This document shows positions 1-8,211 of a DNA stretch of 64,000 bases, one piece after another. The DNA comes from Fimbriimonadaceae bacterium (GTDB lineage Bacteria; Armatimonadota; Fimbriimonadia; Fimbriimonadales; Fimbriimonadaceae): NCBI GenBank assembly GCA_023957775.1, contig JAMLGR010000015.1, forward strand, positions 54,310 through 118,309. The letters are read 5' to 3'. The notes beneath the pieces were generated by a model that was not told the origin of the DNA, ran no database searches, and was given only the letters and a program-made list of their open reading frames with translations. How positions within the stretch are numbered: position 1 is the stretch's first letter; the number at the start of each line of letters is the position of its first letter. The translations under genes were made by a program, and so were the position numbers.

Positions 1-937
1 GCAAAGAGCTTGTCGCGCTGCACACCACGGGGGCCCCCAACGCCATCGCTTCGAGCACCGGCAGTCCAAACCCCTCGTACAGGCTCGGAAAGGCGAAGAG
101 GCGCGCCTTCGCGAAGAGAGCGGGCAACGATCCATCCGGCACGTACCCGAGCAGATCCACCCGATCGGCCAACCCCAGCTCCTCGATCCGCTTCAACAGC
201 GGCGCGTGCTGGTCTCCCCGATTCGCCCCGACGACCACCAGCCCCAACGTGTCGTCCCGCAGCATGGCGAAAGCCTCGACCAAGCGAGCCAGGTTCTTTC
301 GGTAGTCGAGATTGCACAGGGTGAGCACGTAGGACTCGCGCCGCACCCCCAGCGCGGCCAGTTGCTCGTACGCCACGCTTTCGGGGGTGACGGGTTCCAC
401 ACGATTGCCGGGCCCCAAGGGTGTGACGACGATCTTGGCAGGATCGGCGCCTAAATGCTGCACCAAATCGTTCTTGGTCGCCTCGCTGTTCGCGAACACG
501 ACTCTTGCGTTTCGGCACGAGTGCCGGAGAGCCCAGCGATAATAAAGCACCGTTCGCCTCGGGTGGAACTCCGGGAACAGCAACGGGATCATGTCGTGGA
601 TCATCACGGCACGGGGCACCGCTCCCGAGAAGGGGATGGCCTGAGCCGCGCTGAACCACCAGTCGGCCCGTATCGAGCGCGCCAGGCGGCCCGCCGTCAC
701 ATGTTCCCAGAACACGCGGGCGGGCAACGAACGAATGCGAACGGGATGGTGAGCGAAGCCCCGGTGTCGAAGCCACGGTTCGGGCGCCTCGAAATCGTCC
801 GGCGTGAACAAGTCGAACGCATCCTCGGGGGCGAGGGGGAGCATCGCGTCCAGGAGCGCGGCCGCATAGCGCGAGAGCCCGGAGTTCTTCGCCCCCATCG
901 CCGAACTCAACCACATGCCGCTGATCCCGATCCTCAC
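1..937 (-). CDS. Glycosyltransferase family 4 (partial, runs off window)
   Basis: Transfers a sugar from a nucleotide-sugar donor, probably to a cell-surface glycan. The reading frame is open from a GTG at 937 to the window edge (about 312 codons), so the C-terminus is missing. The N-terminus starts RIGISGMWLSSAMGAKNSG, and the C-terminal donor-binding half is visible as ANSEATKNDL, LCNLDYRKNL and EGFGLPVLEAMALGAP, the conserved E-x7-E region of GT-B GT4 enzymes. The GTG overlaps the TGA of the upstream glycosyltransferase (GTGA at 934-937), so the two are probably translated as a coupled pair. Donor and acceptor cannot be read from sequence. Confidence 0.9.
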   Translation of the reverse strand, partial: MRIGISGMWLSSAMGAKNSGLSRYAAALLDAMLPLAPEDAFDLFTPDDFEAPEPWLRHRGFAHHPVRIRSLPARVFWEHVTAGRLARSIRADWWFSAAQAIPFSGAVPRAVMIHDMIPLLFPEFHPRRTVLYYRWALRHSCRNARVVFANSEATKNDLVQHLGADPAKIVVTPLGPGNRVEPVTPESVAYEQLAALGVRRESYVLTLCNLDYRKNLARLVEAFAMLRDDTLGLVVVGANRGDQHAPLLKRIEELGLADRVDLLGYVPDGSLPALFAKARLFAFPSLYEGFGLPVLEAMALGAPVVCSATSSL

Positions 938-2139
938 GCTTCGAGCAGCTCCTTGTAGACCTTGAGAAGACCGTCGACGTGCCGCTCCATGGTCGGAGGA
1001 TCCGCCCAGAAGCGGCGGTGGGCTTCTGCTCCCATGGGGGCAGCCGCTTCGGGAGTCATCGCAAGCAGCGCGTCGGCCAGAGCGCGAGTGTCTCCCGAGC
1101 GGAACACCAGCCCGTTCACACCCGGTTCAATCGAACCCGACGCCGCCGCCGCATCGGAAACGATCGCGGGCACCCCCATCGCGGCGGCTTCGAGAACGGC
1201 CATCCCCAACGTCTCGAAGAGCCGCGACGGAAAGACGAGCGCCCGGGCCCCGCGCAGCGCGCGCTGCGCCCCGTCGGCGGGAAGCCACCCGGCGAACTCG
1301 CAAGAGGGGTAGGCGGCCGCCAGTCGCGCCCTCTCCTCTCCGTCCCCCACGAACTTCGCTCGAACGCCCGCCCGCTCGGCCGCGGCCGCGAACACCTCCG
1401 CGCCCTTCTCTTCGGTGAGGCGTCCGAGATAGACGAACTCCTCGGACTTGGCGACTTGCGCCGGACCGCGATCCTCGACCTCGATCGGATTGGGCAACAG
1501 CTCGACGCGGGCCCGCTCGGGAAGGTAGGGACGAAGAAGGTCGCGGCTGAACTCCGAGACGCATAGGTAGGCCGCGTCCGCCCGGGGCGCCCCGCCGCGC
1601 GCCTTCTGCAGGCTGAGCCGAACCGCGCGCCAAACCTTGCGGGGATAAGGCGCCGTGGAACACGCCGTGGCCCAGCACTTGACGGAGAGCCCCCGCCGGC
1701 CGCAGGGCGCCTGGGTTCGGTAGTTGTAGAAACCGCCGTAGGGACACGCCAACCCGTACTCGTGAAGGGTGAACACCGCCCTCGATCCCGGCGGATGGGG
1801 CACGGCCGTGACGCTTCCGGTCAGGACGTCGGCGAAAGAGTGGAAATGCACGATCGGGCGGGGACCGCACGCCTCGAGACAGCGCTCCAGCGCGGCCGCG
1901 GACTCGCGGTCCCAGAGTCCCCTGACCAGGCCGCCTTGCTCGCGGTTCGACGCCCCTCGTTCCAGGCAAACCACCTTGTGTAGGGCGGCTCGCGCCTCGT
2001 CGTCGACGGGGCCTCTGCCCGCAAACAGGGTCACGCGCACGTCGCGGGCGGCCAGTGCTTTGGCCGACGCGAGCGCCACCGCCGACGCGCCCCCGGAAGC
2101 GCGGGCATCGTCGCTCACGATCACGACGTGCAGATCCAT
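934..2139 (-). CDS. Glycosyltransferase family 4
   Basis: GT-B fold glycosyltransferase of 401 aa. The N-terminal acceptor domain begins DLHVVIVSDDARASGGAS. A Cys-containing segment follows HEYGLACPYGGFYNY, with further Cys at CGRRGLSVKCWATAC. The donor domain carries YLGRLTEEKG and the ETLGMAVLEAAAMG motif. I start at ATG 2139: 48 further upstream codons are open but show no glycosyltransferase homology. A TATACT box lies 9 nt upstream of this ATG. The gene is divergent from a clear paralogue at 2193 that shares the Cys-rich segment and the SVSEFS/CVSEFS and RFWADPPT blocks, so the pair probably arose by duplication. Likely role is polysaccharide or glycolipid assembly; the substrate is unknown. 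Confidence 0.92.
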   Translation of the reverse strand: MDLHVVIVSDDARASGGASAVALASAKALAARDVRVTLFAGRGPVDDEARAALHKVVCLERGASNREQGGLVRGLWDRESAAALERCLEACGPRPIVHFHSFADVLTGSVTAVPHPPGSRAVFTLHEYGLACPYGGFYNYRTQAPCGRRGLSVKCWATACSTAPYPRKVWRAVRLSLQKARGGAPRADAAYLCVSEFSRDLLRPYLPERARVELLPNPIEVEDRGPAQVAKSEEFVYLGRLTEEKGAEVFAAAAERAGVRAKFVGDGEERARLAAAYPSCEFAGWLPADGAQRALRGARALVFPSRLFETLGMAVLEAAAMGVPAIVSDAAAASGSIEPGVNGLVFRSGDTRALADALLAMTPEAAAPMGAEAHRRFWADPPTMERHVDGLLKVYKELLEA

Positions 2140-2192
2140 GGGCCTTCCAGTATAGATCGGTGTGGGCCCTGGCCCGGGTAAAAGAGGAGCCC

Positions 2193-3428
2193 ATGGTCGC
2201 TCCACGCAACGTGGTGATCCTGTCGGACTTCGCCCACGTCGCCGGAGGGGCCGAAAAGGTCGCGCTCGTCTCAGCCCGGGCACTGGCCCGACGGGGTCAC
2301 GAGGTCGTCCTTTTCTCCGCGATCGGACCCATCGCCGAAGAGCTGAAAGGTGTTCCCGGATTGACGGTGCACTGTCTGGAGCAGCAGCCGTTTTTCAAGA
2401 GCTCGGGGCGGCTTCGAGCGGCGGCAAAGGTCTTCTGGAACGCCGAGGCTCGGGCCGCGCTCGGCGCCGTTCTCGAAACCCTGGATCCCGCCCAATCCCT
2501 CGTCCACGCGCACAGCTACCTGAAGCTCCTGAGTTCGTCCACGCTCGACCTCGCGCTGAAACGCGGGTTTCGGTGCGCCCTGACACTCCACGACTATGGG
2601 ATCGCGTGTCCCCAACAGAACTTTTACGACCACTCATCGGGAACCATCTGCCATCGCAAACCGCTGGGATGGGCGTGTACGACGACCCAGTGCACGCCGC
2701 GCTCGTATCCGGTGAAGGCGGGCCTTCTGCTCCGCGGCTGGATCCAGCAGCGGTTGGCGCGGCTCCCCGCAAGACTCGACGCCTACCTCTCGGTGTCGGA
2801 GTTCAGCCACGACGTACTGCGCCCCTACCTCCCTGCCTCCACGCCGGTGATCCCCGTGCGCAACCCAGTGGAGCTGGAGCGGGGCGAGCGTGTGGCCGCC
2901 GAAGCGAACGCGCGTTTCACCTTCGTGGGACGCCTCACGACCGAGAAGTCGCCGGAGCTGCTGGCCAAGGCCGCGACCTTGGCCGGCGCCTCGGCGCTCT
3001 TCGTGGGCGACGGAGAACAGAGGGCTGCGATCGAAACGGCATGCCCGGGCGCCGAGATCACCGGGTGGATCCCCTCCGAAGACGTCGCGGGGCACACGCG
3101 CTCGGCGAGGGCGGTGTGCGTGACGTCGAAGTGGTACGAGGCGGCCCCCCTCGTCGTGTTCGACGCCCTCTCGCAGGGGATTCCGCTCGTGGTCTCCGAC
3201 GCGTGCGCGGCGCAGGAGTTCGTCGAGGAAGGGGTCACCGGCCTGCTCTTCAGGAGCGGGGACGCGGAGCACTTGGCCGACCGCCTTCGAACCCTGCAGG
3301 ACGATAGCCTCGTGGAGCGCATGAGCCGCGCCGCCTACGACCGGTTCTGGGCCGATCCGCCGACCGTGGACGCGCACATCGACGAGCTGCTCGCGGCGTA
3401 CGCGCAGATCATGGCCCGCGCAAAATGA
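2193..3428 (+). CDS. Glycosyltransferase family 4
   Basis: 411-aa GT4 enzyme, paralogue of the divergent gene at 934-2139. It begins APRNVVILSDFAHVAGGAEK, the usual glycine-rich GT-B N-terminus. It has the same Cys-rich segment after HDYGIACPQQNFYDH (Cys also in GTICHR, WACTTTQC). The C-terminal half shows FVGRLTTEKSPELL and EAAPLVVFDALSQGIP, which fits the nucleotide-sugar binding E-x7-E position only loosely (E then D). ATG 2193 is chosen because GAGGAGC precedes it at Shine-Dalgarno distance; the open frame further upstream lies inside the divergent gene's promoter. Probable role: surface glycan assembly together with its neighbours. Confidence 0.92.
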   Translation: MVAPRNVVILSDFAHVAGGAEKVALVSARALARRGHEVVLFSAIGPIAEELKGVPGLTVHCLEQQPFFKSSGRLRAAAKVFWNAEARAALGAVLETLDPAQSLVHAHSYLKLLSSSTLDLALKRGFRCALTLHDYGIACPQQNFYDHSSGTICHRKPLGWACTTTQCTPRSYPVKAGLLLRGWIQQRLARLPARLDAYLSVSEFSHDVLRPYLPASTPVIPVRNPVELERGERVAAEANARFTFVGRLTTEKSPELLAKAATLAGASALFVGDGEQRAAIETACPGAEITGWIPSEDVAGHTRSARAVCVTSKWYEAAPLVVFDALSQGIPLVVSDACAAQEFVEEGVTGLLFRSGDAEHLADRLRTLQDDSLVERMSRAAYDRFWADPPTVDAHIDELLAAYAQIMARAK

Positions 3429-3707
3429 AACCGCGCCGGAGGAGGGACGAGCCTTCCTCGCGGCGCGAGTTCGTTTTGGTCTCCTGGGGGGCTCGGGGAT
3501 GTACACCTTCCGAACCCTTTCTCATCGCACGGTCGTCACAGGGCGACAAGAGAGCAGGGGACCGTCCTCTCGATGCTGACCCGAAGATGCACTTGGTCTC
3601 CGGCGCTACGCTGACGGCACTCGATTCCAAGAAGGCGCCGCCTGGTTGCGAAAGGCTTTTGCGCGCTTCGGGCGTTCTTGATACGGCCCTCCGAACCCTT
3701 GCGGGTC
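3429..3707. other. Gene-free stretch after the glycosyltransferase
   Basis: No convincing coding signal on either strand; the short frames here lack domain signatures. Just after the stop codon an imperfect GC-rich inverted repeat around a CGCGCCGGAGG / CCTCGCGGCGCG pair, followed by a short T-rich run near 3471-3476, may terminate the upstream gene. Nothing else is recognisable until the hairpin series that begins at 3708. Confidence 0.4.
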
Positions 3708-3972
3708 AGCGCGGACGTCCTCCGCGCTCACACGTTTTGTACACTTTCCTCTGAAGGGAGTAACGACTTCAGAGCCCGTCGCCCCGTTTCCGGGGTCCCG
3801 GAGTGGCGACTCTCCGTCGCCCCTCGTGTAGAAACACTTTACGACAGGGCGGGGCGCGGGCCAAGGGCGAAGTTCTCCACTTTTCCACCCATCCGGTGGG
3901 GGAAACAAAGGTGTCTCGCTCGGGAACGGTCGGGTTTCAACCCACAATGCGATCATTGGCGCGGTTTCGCGC
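3708..3972 (+). ncRNA. Candidate structured RNA / long leader before the kinase
   Basis: Seven perfect inverted repeats with hairpin-sized loops follow one another. They are AGCGCGGA/TCCGCGCT (3708-3728, 5-nt loop), CTCTGAAG/CTTCAGAG (3749-3774, 10-nt loop), CCCCG/CGGGG (3782-3795), GGCGAC/GTCGCC (3805-3821), GTGT/ACAC (3826-3837), CCACC/GGTGG (3885-3899) and GGGT/ACCC (3932-3943). A further GCGCG/CGCGC pair sits at 3959-3972. No protein is encoded and the series ends 24 nt before the kinase start. The loop of the second hairpin, GGAGTAACGA, faintly recalls the GGGGAGTAG element of yybP-ykoY manganese riboswitches, but the partner GGCGAGACC block is missing. Strand, ends and function are inferred; it could be a cis-regulatory leader or an independent small RNA. 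Confidence 0.4.
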
Positions 3973-3996
3973 GTCTAAGAAATCAACGCCGGCCCG

Positions 3997-5715
3997 ATGA
4001 GCAGCACGCCTCCCCAAACCCTGGGCAAGTACCAGATCATCCGCGAAATCGCGCGTTCGAACGACATCGTTTACGAAGCGTACGATCCGCTGATGAACCG
4101 TCGTGTTGCCCTCAAGGAGCTGGCGATGCCGGGCGGCAGCACCAACCCTCAGCGCGAGGAACGGGTGAAGCGTTTTCTTCGAGAGGCGCGCGCGGCCGGT
4201 TCGCTCACGCACCCCAACATCATGACGGTGTTCGAGGTGGGCGAGGAGAACGGCCGCTACTTCATCGCGATGGAGTACCTCGACGGGCACACGCTCCGCA
4301 ACGAACTCGATACCCACGGGTTCCTGCCCGTGGACCGTGCCGTGGAGATCGCGCGCGACGTGCTCGACGGGCTCGTCTACATGCACCAGTCCGGCGTCAT
4401 TCACCGGGACATCAAGCCCGAGAACATCCAACTGCTGTCCGACGGACGGGTGAAGCTGACCGACTTCGGCATCGCGCGCCTGACGTTCGAGCCGAACCTC
4501 ACGATGGACGGCCAGGTCTTCGGCACGCCGAGCTACATGTCGCCCGAACAGGTGGTCGGCCGCGAGATCGACGCGCGCAGCGACCTGTTCAGCCTCGGGG
4601 TCGTGCTGTACGAGATGATCGCCGGCCAGAAGCCGTTCCCCGGGGACTCCGTCGTCGCCATCACCTACGCGATCACGAACAAGCAGCCGGAGGCGCCCGC
4701 GCAGGCGCCTTACGCCTTGTGGCAGGTGATCGAACGCGCCCTCGATAAGAGCCCCGCGATGCGGCCCGGCTCGGCCAAGGCGATGCTGGACTCTCTCGAC
4801 GAGGCCATGCGCTCGCTGCAGAGCGGACAAATGGGGATGGCCCCCACGGTCATGCCGAACCCGACCTATCCGCCCCAAGGCAACCCCTACCCGATGTTCC
4901 AAACGCCGTCCGGCATGCCGGTGCCTCCTCCGTTGCCGCAGGGCTACAACCCTTACGCTCCTCCATCCCAGGGGCAGACCACCGTCCACGGCCAGATCCC
5001 GGTGTACTACCCGCCGCCCCCGCGCCGGCCGCTGTTCAAACCCGAAACGAAGGCGTTCTTCGCACGGTTGGTGGCGACCCTCTCGATTCTCGGAACCCTG
5101 TTCGCTTTGATCGTCGTGGGCATCAACGCGATCAGCACCGTCCTCGATCGCCAACGGCAGCAGGAGCAGGACCGATCCATCCGCGGTCAGCTCCGCAACG
5201 TCGACCCCTCCCTACCCTTGGACCAGCAGATCCGGGCCCGCGAGGATCGTATCCAAAGCCTTCAAAGCCCCGTTGCGGTCCAGGACGAAAACAAGGCTTT
5301 GGCGGTCCTCTACGAGCAGCAGGGCAAGAAGGAGTTGGACGCGCGGGACCTCACTGCGGCACTCGCCTCGTTCCAGCGGGCGAGCGAGCTGGACCCCGAG
5401 AACCCGCTCTTCTACGACGACATGGGCGCGCTCTACGCCCAGGCCGCGCAGACCCTGCCCACGGCCGACCAGCGGATGGAGAGCTGGCAGAGCGCCGCCC
5501 AGGAGTGGATGACCGCCCACCGCCTCGACGCGGGACCGCGCAAGCCTATGTTCGGCGAACGCGCGGCCACCGCCCTTTACAACGCGGCCGCGGCCCTCGC
5601 CCCCACGGACTCCATGCAGGCCCGCAACCTGCTCTACGATGCGCGCCGATACGCCCCCACGGGCTCCGAAGTGGCGGCGGCCGTCGAGCAGCTGCTGCAA
5701 CGCCTGAGCGGCTGA
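3997..5715 (+). CDS. PknB-type Ser/Thr protein kinase with C-terminal TPR region
   Basis: Transmembrane eukaryotic-like kinase, 572 aa. The kinase domain covers roughly residues 10-270, with VAIK-type Lys40 (RRVALKEL), catalytic HRD Asp138 (VIHRDIKPEN), DFG Asp156 and GTPSYMSPEQ in the activation/P+1 region. The Gly-rich loop is degenerate: IREIARSNDIVYEA where GxGxxG is expected. A Pro/Tyr-rich linker (about 285-345) leads to one membrane helix (about 353-375), and the outside part contains TPR-like helices (ALASFQRASELDPENP). Catalytic residues are intact, so activity is plausible despite the loop. No Shine-Dalgarno is visible at ATG 3997. The long hairpin-rich leader upstream may control expression. 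It ends 14 bp from the convergent SDR gene. Confidence 0.93.
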   Translation: MSSTPPQTLGKYQIIREIARSNDIVYEAYDPLMNRRVALKELAMPGGSTNPQREERVKRFLREARAAGSLTHPNIMTVFEVGEENGRYFIAMEYLDGHTLRNELDTHGFLPVDRAVEIARDVLDGLVYMHQSGVIHRDIKPENIQLLSDGRVKLTDFGIARLTFEPNLTMDGQVFGTPSYMSPEQVVGREIDARSDLFSLGVVLYEMIAGQKPFPGDSVVAITYAITNKQPEAPAQAPYALWQVIERALDKSPAMRPGSAKAMLDSLDEAMRSLQSGQMGMAPTVMPNPTYPPQGNPYPMFQTPSGMPVPPPLPQGYNPYAPPSQGQTTVHGQIPVYYPPPPRRPLFKPETKAFFARLVATLSILGTLFALIVVGINAISTVLDRQRQQEQDRSIRGQLRNVDPSLPLDQQIRAREDRIQSLQSPVAVQDENKALAVLYEQQGKKELDARDLTAALASFQRASELDPENPLFYDDMGALYAQAAQTLPTADQRMESWQSAAQEWMTAHRLDAGPRKPMFGERAATALYNAAAALAPTDSMQARNLLYDARRYAPTGSEVAAAVEQLLQRLSG

Positions 5716-5729
5716 CCGATGACCAACCC

Positions 5730-6509
5730 CTACCCTGGCGCGTGCGTTGCGCCTCCGTCGACGAGCAGGCTGACGCCCGTGATGTAGGAGGCCCGCTCCG
5801 AGCAGAGGAAGGCGATCGCGTCGGCGATCTCGCGGGGATCGGCGATGCGGCGCATGGGGATGCTCTCCGCCTGCCGCGCCAGGGCCTCGTCCTCCGTCCC
5901 TCCCTCCCGCTCGGCCCGAAGCTGCGCCAGGTGCCGTTGCCGATCGGTCAGCGTATGCCCGGGCAGCACCGCGTTGACCGTCACGCCGCGGGGCGCCAGC
6001 TCCGATGCTTGGAGCCGGGTGAGATTCTGCAGGCCCATGCGAAGGGTCGAGGAGATGGGCAGGACGCTCGACGGCTCCCGCGCCACCAGGGAGGAGACGT
6101 GCACGATGCGGCCCCACCCGCGTTCGGCCATTCCAGGCCCCACGAGCCGCACGAGGCGGACGACGTTGAGCAAGGTGCTCTCGAACCCCTCTTGCCACCG
6201 GCTGTCGTCCATCGCATCCAAGGTTCCCGCTGGCGGCCCCCCGGTGTTGGTCACCAAGATGTCGGGGGCGCCCAGTTCGCTGCTGGTGTGGGCCACCCAG
6301 CGCTCCAGGTCCTCGCGGGAACGCACGTCGGCGACATAGCCGCGCACCGTGCCCCCGATCCGTTCGCAGGCTTCCCCCAGGGTGGACTCCGTGCGGCCGC
6401 AGATCGACACGCGACACCCCTCGCCCGCCAGCGCGCGCGCCGTCGCCAAACCGATGCCCTTGCTTGCCGCGGCCACCATAGCCACCCGTCCTTCGATTTT
6501 CAGATCCAC
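5730..6509 (-). CDS. Atypical short-chain dehydrogenase/reductase
   Basis: 259-aa Rossmann-fold NAD(P) protein. The dinucleotide motif is AAASKGIGLATA (a TGxxxGxG variant), NTGGPPAGT is the NNAG-like block, and VSSLV carries the catalytic Ser. At the YxxxK position it has SSTLR, so both Tyr and Lys are replaced. This matches a known BKR-like SDR subgroup that lacks a perfect catalytic tetrad. The C-terminus ends with the usual ITGVSLLVDGG. The start codon is GTG at 6509; no better ATG precedes the Rossmann motif. Whether it is a true oxidoreductase is uncertain. It is convergent with the kinase and divergent from the cyclase gene. Confidence 0.88.
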   Translation of the reverse strand: MDLKIEGRVAMVAAASKGIGLATARALAGEGCRVSICGRTESTLGEACERIGGTVRGYVADVRSREDLERWVAHTSSELGAPDILVTNTGGPPAGTLDAMDDSRWQEGFESTLLNVVRLVRLVGPGMAERGWGRIVHVSSLVAREPSSVLPISSTLRMGLQNLTRLQASELAPRGVTVNAVLPGHTLTDRQRHLAQLRAEREGGTEDEALARQAESIPMRRIADPREIADAIAFLCSERASYITGVSLLVDGGATHAPG

Positions 6510-6587
6510 TCTGCAATCTTGGCAGGACCTTCAGGAACCACGGGACCCACGAGCCTCGCATAATGGTTGAATCCTCACGGAAACCTC

Positions 6588-8063
6588 ATGCAAGAGGTTC
6601 AGGGTGAAGACGCAGTGAACGAAACACCTTCAGCACCTGATCGGACAGTCCTTGCGGCCATCCTCTTTACGGACGCCGTCGGCTTCAGCGCGTTCGCCCG
6701 CGAAGACGAGGCGGGTGCGCTCGAAGCGATCGCGGCCGACCACCGCGCGATGCGCACGCTGTGCGGCCAACACGACGGCAAGGTCGTCAAGTCCACCGGG
6801 GACGGGCTGATGATGATGTTCGACTCCGCGGTGTCGGCGTTCCAGTGCGCGTTGGCGATCCTGCGCGACGTTCCCCACTCCCGCATCAAACACCGGCTCG
6901 GACTTCACTTGGGCGATGTGACCGTATCCGAAGACGACGTGATGGGCGACGGCGTGAACGTCGCTTCCCGCCTTCAGGAGCTGGCCCAACCCGGCGAGAT
7001 CTGCGCGTCTCAGACCGTCGTCGACGTCGTCCAGAGCCGCCTGAAGTTCGCGATGCGACCGATGGGCGTCCAGACGCTCAAGAACATTCCGCAACCGTTG
7101 CGGGTGTATGCCGTGGACCCCTTTGGTTCGGAAACCAGGAAGCCCCACCCGCCGCGCTTGAACGCCCGAGTGGTGGGCTTCGTGTTCGGCGCCATCGCCC
7201 TGCTCGCAATCGGCATCCCGCTTTGGATGCTCGCCCTGCGTCCACCTCCCCAGACCGTGGCGCAAAACGAGAGTGGCCCTGTGACCTTGAGCCCGGAGCT
7301 CGCCCGCTACCTCGAGAACGGCAAACCGGTCGACGGGACCACGGAAGCCCCCGCGGCACAAACGCCGGAAGAGAAGGCGCTCGCCAAGAAGGTCTCGGAT
7401 CTCGAGAGCATGCAGAAGTGGTTCGACGAACAGATGAAGGCCTATCCCAAGGAGAAACCACTCACCTTGCCCGCGACAAACGGATCGAAACCCACGCAGG
7501 TCTGGAAGGACGAAACGTCGGGAGTGGTTGCCAAATCGTCCGACGACTCGCGCCCCGACGGCGTCAAGGCCGGCACGTTCGTCGAGGCGACGCGCAAGCT
7601 CATCGGTCGGATGCCGGAGGGCCCTCAGAAGGAATCGATGCTTCGCAAGCTCGAATCGCTCGCGGTCCCCCGCAAACCTCCGACCTCGACGCCCGGCGAC
7701 TCGGCCCCACCGGCGCCGATGAGGCCGGGGTTTGTGCGGAACGTTCCGCTTCCCAAGGAAGTTCAGGCGCGTATCGAGGAGCTGGACAACCTGAACGTGG
7801 TGCTCGGCGACGCGCTGAAAGGGTTCAGCCCCACGCGTCCGTTTTCATTGGAGTCTCCGGGGCGGCAACCGCTCTCGCTCTGGATCGACGCCGACGGCGA
7901 CCTCGTGGGCGACACCGGAGACGGCTCCGCCGCGCCCGTCGAGATGGCGACCTATATCCGGGTCGCGCGCGAGCTCTCCAAATCCCTCCCCGACGGTCCG
8001 GAGAAGGAAGCGCTCAAGGCCGCGCTGGAGAAATTCGGGCACCGGGACGGCCCGGGAAACTAG
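6588..8063 (+). CDS. Class III adenylate/guanylate cyclase with C-terminal membrane helix
   Basis: Likely makes cAMP. The catalytic CHD domain is N-terminal (residues about 20-175): metal-binding Asp in FTDAVGFSAF, GKVVKSTGDGLMMMF (Lys typical of ATP-selective cyclases and second metal Asp), and GDGVNVASRL with the transition-state Asn and Arg. A single membrane helix follows (VVGFVFGAIALLAIGIP, about residues 204-226), then about 270 residues of unknown function with Pro/Lys-rich segments and two related blocks (ATRKLIGRMPEGPQKE and VARELSKSLPDGPEKE), an internal duplication. Start choice is uncertain: ATG 6588 is used; TTG 6567 and GTG 6615 are also in frame, the latter after AGGG. Confidence 0.9.
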   Translation: MQEVQGEDAVNETPSAPDRTVLAAILFTDAVGFSAFAREDEAGALEAIAADHRAMRTLCGQHDGKVVKSTGDGLMMMFDSAVSAFQCALAILRDVPHSRIKHRLGLHLGDVTVSEDDVMGDGVNVASRLQELAQPGEICASQTVVDVVQSRLKFAMRPMGVQTLKNIPQPLRVYAVDPFGSETRKPHPPRLNARVVGFVFGAIALLAIGIPLWMLALRPPPQTVAQNESGPVTLSPELARYLENGKPVDGTTEAPAAQTPEEKALAKKVSDLESMQKWFDEQMKAYPKEKPLTLPATNGSKPTQVWKDETSGVVAKSSDDSRPDGVKAGTFVEATRKLIGRMPEGPQKESMLRKLESLAVPRKPPTSTPGDSAPPAPMRPGFVRNVPLPKEVQARIEELDNLNVVLGDALKGFSPTRPFSLESPGRQPLSLWIDADGDLVGDTGDGSAAPVEMATYIRVARELSKSLPDGPEKEALKAALEKFGHRDGPGN

Positions 8064-8211
8064 TCTGGGAGTGCGCGAGCTTGCTCGTCGCCTTGTTCCC
8101 GAGCGGCTCGCCGCGAGGACGGGGAGCCGAACAAGTTCGGCCGATTCAGGGCGTCGCGCAAGCGCGCGCACTCCCAGGTGAGGGCGTCGCGCAAGCGCGC
8201 GCACTCCCACG
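8064..8211. repeat. Palindromic GC-rich repeat cluster (family B)
   Basis: Between two convergent genes. It holds three copies of a sequence built from GGGAGTGCGCG and its complement CGCGCGCACTCCC, with GTCGCGCAAGCGCGCGCAC repeated in tandem near 8152-8212. Related copies recur at 37183-37395. The copies can fold into hairpins, so the cluster resembles REP/BIME-type elements. No coding signal. Confidence 0.8.

Noticed and set aside
3735..3756. GAGGAAAGT on the minus strand, as in RNase P RNA
   Set aside because: Only nine bases match; none of the other conserved RNase P regions follow.
3749..3860. Resemblance to the yybP-ykoY manganese riboswitch (GGAGTAACGA loop)
   Set aside because: The essential partner GGCGAGACC block and the expected helix order are missing, and the downstream gene is a kinase, not an ion transporter.
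5505..6563. Long plus-strand frame over the SDR gene
   Set aside because: Shadow of the SDR coding strand; no domain or start signal.
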